A stretch of 64,000 bases of DNA from NCBI GenBank assembly GCA_038252405.1, contig JBBSAJ010000003.1, forward strand, positions 62,001 to 126,000, read 5' to 3'. A model generated the notes under the pieces. It saw only the letters and a list, made by a program, of their open reading frames with translations. It ran no database searches and was not told where the DNA came from. Positions 14,640-22,318 of the stretch are shown piece after piece. Position 1 is the first letter of the stretch; every line of letters begins with the position of its first letter. The DNA comes from DATCDE01 sp038252405. GTDB taxonomy: Bacteria; Actinomycetota; Actinomycetes; Prado026. Position numbers and translations under genes: made by a program.

Positions 14640-17368
14640 CCAGCCCGGTCCGGCCGCGAACCCCGAGCTTGCGGTAGACGTTGCTGAGGTGGAACTCCAC
14701 CGTCCGTGGTGAGAGGAACAAGGCCCCGGCCACCTCGCGGTTGGACCGCCCGGCGGCCACCTCCCTGACCACCGCGAGTTCCTGCGCGGTCAGCGAAACG
14801 AGCGATGCTCCCGCGTCGTCGGCGGCGAGCTGGCTGCCACCGCAGGCCCGCAGTTCTTCGCTGGCCCGGGTCAGCCACGGGGTGGCAGCCAGCGACTCGA
14901 AGAGCCGGACGCTGGACGCCAGCTCGAGGCGCGCCTCGCGGCGGCGCCGGCTGCGCCGCAGCTGCTCCCCTCGCAGCAGCCGGGTGCGGGCCTCCTCGAA
15001 CGGGTCCCCGGCTGCGGCGTGGGCCTCGAGCGCCTCGCCGTAGTGGCGGTCGGCCTCCTCGTCGGTCGCGGCGACGAGAGCTGCCACGCGCGCAGCCAGC
15101 GCCAGCGCCAGCGGGGTGCCCATCGCGGAGAGCAACGGCTGGATCCCGCAGGACCGGACCACGGCCGCGTCGCGGTCACCGCTGCGGACCAGCGCCTCGA
15201 CCAGGTCGACCCGAGCGGTGAGCACGCCGTCGCGCAGGCCTCGGCCGAGGAAGGGGACGTCGGCAGCCGCCGCCAAGGACGCGATGGCCGCCTCCAGCCG
15301 CCCCTCGACCAGCGCCCGCAGGCCGAGGGAGCGGTCGAGAGTCGCCAGCCGCCTGCGGTCGCCCCATCGGCCGGCCAGGTTCCGCAGCCGCGCCGCCTCC
15401 CGGCGCAGCACCTCGTCGTCCTCCGACAACGCAGCGAGCTCGACGGCCAAAGCGGCCATGCCCCGTTAGGCCCCCGTGGCCCCCACCCGCTCGGCCAGCG
15501 GCCGTCCCCGGGCCAGCAGGGCGCGAGCAGCGTCCCAGTCACCCCGGGCCCGGGCCAGCCAGGCCTGCATCCCCAAGAGGCAGGCCAGTGGCTCAGCTGC
15601 CTCTCCCATCTGCTCCTCAGCGACTGCCAGCCGCCGGGCCGCCCTCTCGCCCATGTCGAGCAACAAGTCGTCGAGCGTGACGACGTCGAGCAAGGTAGCC
15701 AGGTCGAGGGTGGCCGGGTCGACCGCGTTGGCCTGGGACAGGGCCTCCGCACGTAGCTGCATGGCGCGCTCCACGTCGCCGGCCTCGAAGGCAGCCACGG
15801 CGAGCAGGGCCGTCCCAGTCCAGGCCGCCGTAGTCATGGACGGGTCGGGCGTGGCGGCACCCAGCTCGGCCACCTCGCGTGCCGCGCGCAGCCCCTGCTC
15901 CGGGTCACCCAGCGTCCAGGCTGTCGCAGCCGCCTCCCACAGCAGGTTCGGGAGCAGCTCGGGCGAAGATCACCGCGCGTCCTCGATGGCGGCCCACTGA
16001 GCGGACAGGCTGCCTGCCGAGTCGTTGTCGGCTCGAAGGGTCGCCCGGAGCCAGCGCACCCACCGGGCGCCTTCCGGTTCCAGCGGCGCGCCCTCGCCCA
16101 GGCCGAGCAGGCCGCCGACCGCCGAGCCGACGAGACCGAGGTGGACCACCAGCAGGATCCCGTGCAGCGCCCGCTCCACCCGGGCGTCCTCCGTGGGGGA
16201 CAGCTGCGCCGCGGACTCCCATGCGCGGCAGGCGGCGTCGTAGTGGCCCAGCTGCTCCGCCCGGGCGGCCTGGTCCGCGATCGCCGCCGCAGTCGGCTCA
16301 TCGGGCAGGACGACGGATCGCCCGAGGTGGCGCACCACCACGGACGGAGGGAGCCCGAGCTGGCCCGCCGCCGTTGCGGCGCGCTCGTGGACCGCGCGGA
16401 CCAGGTACGCGGGGGAAGTGTCGAGGACGACCTCGCGCACCATCGGGTGGGCGAACTGAGGGGTCGCCCCGGTGTGGACCACGACCAGCCGGCCACGAAC
16501 GGCCTCGTCCAGGTCAGCGGCGGCGCAGCCGCTGGCCGTGAGCAGCGCCGTCAGCAGAACCGGGTTGCTGCCGGCCACCGCCAGGCACAGCAACGCCAGC
16601 CGGGACGGCTCGGGCAGCCGGTCCAGCCCGCCGCTCCACGCGGCCGCCAGGGCTGGGGTGACCGGCAGCTGGTCGGGCAGCGGGACGCGGCCGGCGAACT
16701 GATCCGCGGTCAGCAGCTCAGTGACCTGGGTCAGGGCCAGCGGATGGCCCTGCAACGTCTGCGCGAGCGCCGCGAGCACCGACTCGTCGGCGGCGCCACC
16801 GAGCACCGAGCACCGAGCACCGAGCACCGAGAACCGAGCGCAGCAGGGTCACTGACTCGTCGGCGGACAGCGGTGACAGCTCCAGCCGCAGCCACCGCAC
16901 GAAACGCTGCTCGACGTTCGGCGCCGGTCGAGCCGCCAGCAGCACACCGAGGGGCGCCTCGGCCGAGCGCTCGACGGCCAGGACGAACGCGGTCAGGGAG
17001 GCACCGTCCGCGTTCTGCACGTCGTCGACGATCAGCAGGACCGGCTCGGTGGCGGTCAGCCCCAGCAGCAGGTCGAGCAGTGCCGCGCTGCGCCGGCTGA
17101 CGCCCGGGACGCTGGACGGAGCCGGCGCGCCGGCGGCCCGGAACAGTTCGTCCAGCAGGGCAAACGGCACATCCGCCTCGCCGTCTGGGACACGCACCCG
17201 GATGACACGGAGCCGGTGGCGGGCTGCTCGACGGGCCACGGTGCTCAGCAGCATGGTCTTGCCGATGCCGGGATCGCCGACGACGAGTGCGCGCCCCCAG
17301 CCGCCCCCGTTGACGTCGGCCAGCATCTGGTCCAGGCGCCCCAACTCGCCGGACCGTCCGACGATCAC
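14620..17368 (-). pseudogene. Broken LuxR-family AAA/TPR regulator
   Basis: A ~915-codon LAL regulator is recognisable from end to end: GTG start at 17368, MIVGRSGELGRLDQML, Walker A GDPGIGKTMLL, Walker B VLLIVDDVQNADG, a TPR-like region, and a C-terminal HTH (LTAQELAVVREVAAGRSNRE then SPRTVEFHLSNVYRKLG). Three lesions interrupt it. The frame changes at the 7-bp tandem repeat at 16801-16835, and in-frame stops occur at 15970-15972 (TGA) and 15466-15468 (TAA). Coding-quality sequence continues in one frame across both stops (for example SSPELLPNLLWEAAATAW after the first). Three lesions indicate a pseudogene. Its intact relative lies at 7382-10321. Confidence 0.9.
16801..16835. repeat. Heptanucleotide tandem repeat inside the regulator pseudogene
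   Basis: GAGCACC is repeated four times perfectly (16801-16828), followed by one imperfect copy, GAGAACC. The protein shows the footprint as LGARCSVLGARC. Seven is not a multiple of three, so each gain or loss shifts the frame. Removing exactly one unit would join the ATPase part (frame of 17368) to the downstream part (frame of 16827). Confidence 0.9.
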
Positions 17369-17504
17369 AGCTTGACTGTGCCACCGGTACCGTCACCTCA
17401 GGCAGGGCCCAACGACCCTGGCGCGCTCGCTCCTAGCGGTCCACGCTGCCAGGTGAGCCGGGGGCGGGGCGGGCCCCCCGGACGACTTCCCGGGGGGGAT
17501 CATC

Positions 17505-17900
17505 ATGACGGCACCGACGCTGCAGCACATCGCCCTGAGCGTGCGCGACATCGAGAAGAGCACCGACTGGTACACGCGGCTGTTCGACCTGGCGGTGGTC
17601 GCCGAGTTCTCCGAGCCGGCCCCGATGAAGGTCCTGATGGCCCCGAGCGGCCAGGCCATCGACCTGCGCCAGGACCCCAACGTGCGGCCGGGCGACTTCA
17701 CCCAGGAGCACATCGGGCTGGATCACGTCGGCTTCGGCTGCGCCGACCGCTCCGAGCTGGACACCTGGCAGCAGCTGCTGCAGGACGAGGGCGTGGTGCG
17801 GTCTGACATCGTGCAGTCACCGTTCGGCTGGCACCTGAACTTCCGCGACCCGGACGGGATCCCGCTGGAGTTCTTCCTGCCCGCGAGCGCTGGCTCCTGA
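17505..17900 (+). CDS. VOC-superfamily protein
   Basis: This 131-aa glyoxalase-fold protein contains LQHIALSVRDIEKSTDWY near the N-terminus (first metal His), GLDHVGFGCADRSELDTW (second) and FRDPDGIPLEFFLPA at the C-terminus (Glu ligand). The ATG follows a GGGGGGGATCATC purine run. It is a stand-alone gene divergent from the broken LuxR regulator and convergent with the enoyl-CoA hydratase gene. The substrate is unknown; one-domain members of this size are usually lactoylglutathione-lyase-like or dioxygenase-like. Confidence 0.85.
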   Translation: MTAPTLQHIALSVRDIEKSTDWYTRLFDLAVVAEFSEPAPMKVLMAPSGQAIDLRQDPNVRPGDFTQEHIGLDHVGFGCADRSELDTWQQLLQDEGVVRSDIVQSPFGWHLNFRDPDGIPLEFFLPASAGS

Positions 17901-17940
17901 CGCTCACCGGAGCCAGTCGGCGGCTGGCGGCAGATCCTTC

Positions 17941-18726
17941 TCAGCGGCCCGAGAAGCGGGCCCGCCGTCGTTCGACGAAGCTGGCCAGGCCCTCGCGGGC
18001 GTCCTCGCTCGCCAGCACCCCTGGGAGCAGGCCGGCCAGGTGAGTCGACGCTGCCACCGGGCCTTCGGCCTCCCCGACCCGTGCGTTGGCCAGGGTGGCC
18101 TGCACCCCGAGCGGCGCCTGCGCGGCGATGGACCCAGCCAGCTGACGGGCCCGATCGAGCTGGGAGCCGGCCAGCACGACCTCCTGCACCAGCCCGATGC
18201 GCAGTGCTTCCGCCGCGCCGAACTCCTCCGCGGTCAGCAGGAACCGCATCGCGTTGCCCCAGCCCAGCCGGGTGGTCGCCCGGAACGTCGCCCCGCCGAA
18301 CGGCAGGATGCCGCGGGCGATCTCCAGCTGGGCGAACCGGACGTCGTCCGCGGCCACCACGATGTCCGCCGCGAGGGCCAGCTCGATGGACAGCGTGAAG
18401 GCGAGCCCCTGTACGGCCATCACGACGGGCTTCGGCACCGGGTCGCGCCAGACTCCGAACGGGTCGAACGCGTGGTTGCCGGAGAGCGCGGCCGGTCCCT
18501 GTGAGGCGACCGTGGCCCCCACCTCGGCCAGGTCCAGGCCGGCCGAGAAGTGCGGGCCATGGCCGAAGATCACCCCGACCCTGAGCTCGGGGTCCTGACC
18601 GAGCAGCTCGTAGGCCGCACCCAGCTCGTCGATGGTGGCCAGGTCCCAGGCGTTGCGCTTCTCTGGCCGGTTCACCCCCATGAGGAGCACGTGCCCATCG
18701 CGTTCCACCGTCACCCGCTGCGTCAT
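17941..18726 (-). CDS. Enoyl-CoA hydratase/isomerase (crotonase) family protein
   Basis: The 261-aa cytoplasmic protein has the crotonase fold: VNRPEKRNAWD near the N-terminus, the first oxyanion-hole segment HFSAGLDLAEV and the second GLAFTLSIELALAADIVVA, then RFAQLEIARGILPFGGAT where the catalytic acid region lies. In the second segment Phe-Thr-Leu-Ser replaces the usual Gly-rich turn, so the exact reaction is uncertain. The ATG at 18726 was chosen because GGGAGG lies nine bases upstream; an ATG 33 bases earlier precedes that Shine-Dalgarno. No other beta-oxidation genes are adjacent. Confidence 0.88.
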   Translation of the reverse strand: MTQRVTVERDGHVLLMGVNRPEKRNAWDLATIDELGAAYELLGQDPELRVGVIFGHGPHFSAGLDLAEVGATVASQGPAALSGNHAFDPFGVWRDPVPKPVVMAVQGLAFTLSIELALAADIVVAADDVRFAQLEIARGILPFGGATFRATTRLGWGNAMRFLLTAEEFGAAEALRIGLVQEVVLAGSQLDRARQLAGSIAAQAPLGVQATLANARVGEAEGPVAASTHLAGLLPGVLASEDAREGLASFVERRRARFSGR

Positions 18727-18755
18727 GGCGGCCATCCTCCCAGCCCTCCCCTCCC

Positions 18756-18886
18756 GCATGAAGGTGCCCTTCTATGCGCAAGGCCGCACACAACGCACCT
18801 TCATGGTCGGCGTCCTCCGGCGAACCGGCGTCCGATGAAGGGTGGGAAGTTGCGACCACGCGCACAGAAGGGCCCCTTCATGCGGG
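18756..18886. repeat. Cluster of GAAGG-NN-CCTTC palindromic repeats
   Basis: Two near-palindromic copies bracket this stretch: GCATGAAGGTGCCCTTCTAT (from 18756) and GCACAGAAGGGCCCCTTCAT (from 18862, running into GCGGGG). Between them CACCTTCAT (18797-18805) and ATGAAGGGTG (18835-18844) form a further inverted pair. Related copies occur at 51239-51251 and 53959-53979, so this is a dispersed family. Here it fills the divergent intergenic region between the crotonase gene and the following membrane-protein gene. Confidence 0.7.
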
Positions 18887-18934
18887 GAAAACCATCCCCT
18901 ACGAATGAGACGACGGACGCCGGTCCCTGGTGAG

Positions 18935-19606
18935 ATGGTGCCCGTGACCAAAGCACCGGGTCCACGGCGTGGCGAGCGCCGCCTTCCGATGGCGCTCGCG
19001 GTCCTGGTCGCCGCGGGCCTGTACCTGTTCACCCCCGCGCAGTTCCGCGTGTGGGAGGCCCTTCAGGTCGGCTACCCCGCGTTCTTGATGGTGCTTCTCG
19101 TCATCCTCATCATCGGCGACCCCGGACGGATCGACCAAGACAGCCGCTGGCTGCGCGTCACCAGCGGCGCCATGGTGGCCATCCTCACCCTGGGCACCGC
19201 CGTCAGCACCGTCCGGCTGGTGCTCGGCATCCTGCGAAAGGCGACGTTCACCAGCCCGGGAGAGCTGTTGACCATCGGGGTGATCGTCTGGGCTACCAAC
19301 ATCATCGCGTTCGCGCTGTGGTACTGGCTGCTCGACGCCGGCGGCCCCGCGGCGCGGGCGAACGGGCGCACGGACGCGCGGTCGGCGTTCCGGTTCCCGG
19401 AACAGGACATCCCCGAGCTGGCCGACTCCGGCTGGTACCCGCAGTTCGTCGACTACCTGGCGCTGTCCTTCAACACGTCCACCGCTTTCAGCCCGGCCGA
19501 CGTCTCCGCAATCCGACACTGGTCGAAGCTGTGGCTGATCGCCCAGGCTGCCGTGTCGCTCACGCTGGTGGTCCTCGTGGTCGCGCGCGCCGTCAACGTC
19601 TTGTGA
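18935..19606 (+). CDS. Integral membrane protein (DUF1345-like)
   Basis: This ~223-aa protein has five to six hydrophobic helices: MALAVLVAAGLYLFTPAQF, YPAFLMVLLVILIIGD, SGAMVAILTLGTAVSTVRLV, LLTIGVIVWATNIIAFALWY and AQAAVSLTLVVLVVARAVNVL at the end. The segment VDYLALSFNTSTAFSPADVS before the last helix resembles the conserved end of DUF1345/ion-channel-like proteins. The start is not certain: ATG 18935 and GTG 18944 are both plausible, neither with a strong Shine-Dalgarno, and further in-frame sequence reaches into the repeat cluster. It is followed after 14 bp by the GAP-family gene. Confidence 0.75.
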   Translation: MVPVTKAPGPRRGERRLPMALAVLVAAGLYLFTPAQFRVWEALQVGYPAFLMVLLVILIIGDPGRIDQDSRWLRVTSGAMVAILTLGTAVSTVRLVLGILRKATFTSPGELLTIGVIVWATNIIAFALWYWLLDAGGPAARANGRTDARSAFRFPEQDIPELADSGWYPQFVDYLALSFNTSTAFSPADVSAIRHWSKLWLIAQAAVSLTLVVLVVARAVNVL

Positions 19607-19620
19607 ACTGAGGGTTCCCG

Positions 19621-20277
19621 GTGGATCTTGCCTCGCTGCTCACCCTGGCTCTGCTGGCGCTCTTCCTCGCCGTCCAGCCGTGGTCGGTGCTCGCGGCGAT
19701 CCTCCTGGTGACTGCCCGCGGAGGGCTGAAGAAGGAGCTGGCCTTCGTCGGTGGCTGGGTCGCCGCCCTCTCCGTCGTCGCCGTGGTGACCGTGGTGGTG
19801 TACCCGAACGTGCCCAAGACGTCGACGGCGAGCCTGGGCCACGCAGGGGTGGAGCTGGCGGCCGGGTTGTTCCTGGCCGGTTGGCTGCTGCGGCGCTGGC
19901 GCCACCCGAAGAACGCAGAGACCGACAGCCAGCCCTCGTGGATGGGCCGGCTGGACACCATGTCACCGCTGCTGGTCTTCGCACTAGGCGCCTTCCTGCC
20001 GACCTACGCGGTCGTCGTGGCCGCCGTCTCCCAGCTGCTGACCAGCGGGCTGACCCAGGCGAGCCTGCTGGTTGCCGCACTGGCGTGGGTGCTCCTCGCG
20101 TCGACCGGCGTCGCAGCCCCCCTCCTGGTGCTCGTGAGGGATCGGGAGCACGCACCCGAGACCTACCAGCGCTGGCGCGCGTGGATCACCGCACACAGCC
20201 GGGCCGTCCTGTACGGAGCCGGCGGCTTCGTGTCCCTCGTGCTGGCCGTCAAGGGCGTCGTCGGGCTGTTGAGCTGA
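19621..20277 (+). CDS. GAP/Sap-family membrane protein
   Basis: The 218-aa six-helix protein has the family layout: an N-terminal helix pair (LTLALLALFLAVQPWSVLAA, then the loop TARGGLKKELAFVGGWVAAL), a central charged loop and a C-terminal AWITAHSRAVLYGAGGFVSL ending KGVVGLLS. Mycobacterial GAP/Sap proteins are implicated in exporting glyco- or sulfolipids to the cell surface; a similar role here is inference. It uses a GTG start 14 bp after the preceding membrane gene, so the two may be co-transcribed. A truncated relative remains at 4218-4446. Confidence 0.82.
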   Translation: MDLASLLTLALLALFLAVQPWSVLAAILLVTARGGLKKELAFVGGWVAALSVVAVVTVVVYPNVPKTSTASLGHAGVELAAGLFLAGWLLRRWRHPKNAETDSQPSWMGRLDTMSPLLVFALGAFLPTYAVVVAAVSQLLTSGLTQASLLVAALAWVLLASTGVAAPLLVLVRDREHAPETYQRWRAWITAHSRAVLYGAGGFVSLVLAVKGVVGLLS

Positions 20278-20711
20278 CCCGCAGTTCATCCCTGAAGGAA
20301 CGGGGTCGGTCAAGAGGGGGCTCCCAATCGGTTTTTGATCTTCTCCGCCGGGGGTGTGGGCGCGTCGAAGTAGGCGTCGGGGTCAAGGCTCGGGCGGAGC
20401 CCGACCGCGTAGCGGCCGTAGGGCCTTGAGGCCGGCGCCGTTTCGGCGCATCGTGTTCACCGCGGAGAAGGTTGCAGCTGATGGCTCCCGGGTGTTGCTT
20501 GGGGGTTAGGGCGTTGCGCTCGTCAGTGCCGGTGGTCCGGCGGGTCGGGCAGGCCCATGGGGGCTGCCGGTCATCCCTTCGCCGCGGCAGGGCGGCATGA
20601 TGGGGTGCGCAGTGCTCTGGTCGGCGGGGTCAATCAGAATCGGGCGACCACGCCAGCTCGGGGGTCATGACCTGCACGACCCGCGCCGACCAGCCTTACC
20701 GGTTGCGACTG
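20278..20711. other. Gene-free region between the GAP gene and the IS110 transposase
   Basis: About 430 bp without a credible gene on either strand. Its GC content and lack of coding pattern fit an IS flank or the non-coding 3' side of the neighbouring IS110 element. IS110 elements lack ordinary terminal inverted repeats, so I could not fix the left end. No tRNA, terminator hairpin or recognisable gene fragment was seen. Confidence 0.5.
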
Positions 20712-21790
20712 TCATGCCGCCTCCGGTGACTTGGTGCCCAGGGCGCGGAGGTGTCCGTCGCGTAGGGCGTAGAAGACGTACTCCAGTTGCAGTCGGGCCG
20801 CAGCGACAGCACCGATGTTGCGGCCTCGTTTGGCTCCGATCCGGTCTCGGATGCCTCCGACGTGGGTGGTTTTGGGCAGGATCTGCACCGACTCGATCAC
20901 CGCCCAGCGGACCAGCCGTGAGCCTTGCTTGGTGATCGAGCCGCGATGGACGTGGGTGTCGGACTCGTGGTGCTTGGGAGTCAGCCCGGCCCAGCAGGTC
21001 AGCTGCTCGGCCCGGGCGAACCGGGTGATGTCTCTGATCTCGGCGACCAGCACCGCTCCCAGGATCGGCCCGATCCCGGGGATCGTCTGCACTGCCGCGT
21101 AGCCGGGGTCTCGGGCTAGGCGGCCGCGGACCAGCCCGGTGAACACCTCGATCTCGAAGTCGATCCCCTCCAGCAGGCGACGCAGCGACGCGATCCGAGC
21201 CGCGTACGGCGCCGGAAGGTCCAGTCGGTCGAGCAGCTCGTTGCCGGCGACGCCGAACAAGTCGACCATCAGCACCTGGATCCCGCACTTGGCCAACACG
21301 GCGTGGACCTCGGCCTTGCAGTGTGACCGCAGCCCGACGAGCTTGGCTCGGTGCCGGACCAGCTCACGCAGCTCCCGCGTCGCCGGTGGGGCGATCCACG
21401 CCTCCGGCAACCGTCCCATCCGCAGCAGATCAGCCAGGTCAGAAGCGTCGCGTTCGTCGTTCTTCACCCGCCGGTACTCAAAGGCCTTCACCCCCAGCGG
21501 GTGCGCCAAGTGCACGACCGCACCCAGCTCAGCCAGGGCATCCGCCGCCCAGTACCACCCATATGTCGCTTCCAAGACGACCTCAGGGGCCTCACCGGCC
21601 CGAGCCATCACCGCCGCCAGCCGATCAACATCGTTGACGATCCGCACGCACTCCAAGCGTTCACCCGTGTCGGTCGTCCGCACGATCACCGAACGACGCC
21701 GATGCAGATCGATCCCCACGAACTGCCTACCCACGTACCCTTCCATCAGGGCCTCCTTCGTCGTAGACGTGAGCACCCCCAGCATCCCGC
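20700..21790 (-). mobile_element. IS110-family insertion sequence (ends approximate)
   Basis: The element consists of one transposase gene on the minus strand. IS110 members normally lack terminal inverted repeats and target duplications, so both limits given here are estimates around the gene. It lies in an intergenic site between the GAP membrane gene and the Nudix gene and does not visibly interrupt a coding region. Confidence 0.6.
20712..21746 (-). CDS. IS110-family transposase (DEDD type)
   Basis: The 344-aa enzyme has an N-terminal RuvC-like DEDD domain and a C-terminal Transposase_20 domain. Visible acidic residues are Asp in VGIDLHRRR, Glu in VVLEATYGWYW, and the Asp pair in KNDERDASDLADLLR. 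The C-terminal domain has IPGIGPILGAVLVAEI and the serine-bearing GSITKQGSRLVRWAVIES. Length and motifs are complete, so it may be active. ATG 21746 is supported by AAGGAGG five to six bases upstream; the more distal in-frame start is not needed. Confidence 0.93.
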   Translation of the reverse strand: MEGYVGRQFVGIDLHRRRSVIVRTTDTGERLECVRIVNDVDRLAAVMARAGEAPEVVLEATYGWYWAADALAELGAVVHLAHPLGVKAFEYRRVKNDERDASDLADLLRMGRLPEAWIAPPATRELRELVRHRAKLVGLRSHCKAEVHAVLAKCGIQVLMVDLFGVAGNELLDRLDLPAPYAARIASLRRLLEGIDFEIEVFTGLVRGRLARDPGYAAVQTIPGIGPILGAVLVAEIRDITRFARAEQLTCWAGLTPKHHESDTHVHRGSITKQGSRLVRWAVIESVQILPKTTHVGGIRDRIGAKRGRNIGAVAAARLQLEYVFYALRDGHLRALGTKSPEAA

Positions 21791-21806
21791 CGGGAAAGAG
21801 TCACGG

Positions 21807-21825
21807 GGAGCGGAGGCCCCGCTCC
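21807..21825 (-). terminator. Hairpin downstream of the Nudix gene
   Basis: GGAGCGG (21807-21813) pairs with CCGCTCC (21819-21825) around a five-base loop, ten bases beyond the Nudix stop codon. There is no T-run. It would end the FtcD-Nudix transcript before the IS element. Confidence 0.45.
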
Positions 21826-21834
21826 TTCATCGCA

Positions 21835-22299
21835 TCAGCGGACCCGCTTGCCGTCCTCGAGATACCGCACCCGGTTCGGCTTCTTCACGGTGGCCCTGAC
21901 CCGGCGGCGGACCGGGCCGCTGAGCAGCGACAGGGCCTCGTCGACCGTAGCCAGTCGGTGCGCAGAGATCTCCTCGGCCTGCAGGACGACGCCGTCCAAG
22001 GTGTCGTCGTCCAGCCGACCGCAGTCGAAGAGGAACCGGATGCCGCCAGGGCGGCCCGGCCGGGGGCGCAGGAAGTCCACACACACCAGCCGACCGCGTC
22101 CGACGACCAGGCCGGTCTCCTCGAGGGTCTCCCGCCGGCAGGCCTCCCAGGGCGTCTCCCCGTCGGCCTCGACGATGCCGCCGGGGATCGTCCAGCCCCC
22201 CTTGTAGGTGGGGTTGAGGATCAGCAGCCGCCCCCGGCGGTCCCAGATGAGTGCTCCGGCCGATGCCGGGATCCTCGGCAGGGACGCTTCCTCACTCAT
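21835..22299 (-). CDS. NUDIX hydrolase
   Basis: This ~154-aa protein hydrolyses nucleoside-diphosphate-linked substrates, Mg-dependent. The Nudix box reads GGIVEADGETPWEACRRETL followed by EETGLVV, with the catalytic REXXEE intact but one residue more than canonical between the first Gly and Glu. ATG 22299 (MSEEASLPRIP) is taken as start; GTG 22317 is an alternative. Only about 20 bases separate it from the upstream FtcD stop, so it is probably coupled to ftcD. The substrate is unknown. Confidence 0.85.
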   Translation of the reverse strand: MSEEASLPRIPASAGALIWDRRGRLLILNPTYKGGWTIPGGIVEADGETPWEACRRETLEETGLVVGRGRLVCVDFLRPRPGRPGGIRFLFDCGRLDDDTLDGVVLQAEEISAHRLATVDEALSLLSGPVRRRVRATVKKPNRVRYLEDGKRVR

Positions 22300-22318
22300 G
22301 ACCTGTTGGTCGATCACC

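Noticed and set aside
16801..16835. CRISPR-like short repeats
   Set aside because: Units are 7 bp, contiguous and without spacers, and they lie within coding sequence. No CRISPR array or cas gene was seen elsewhere.
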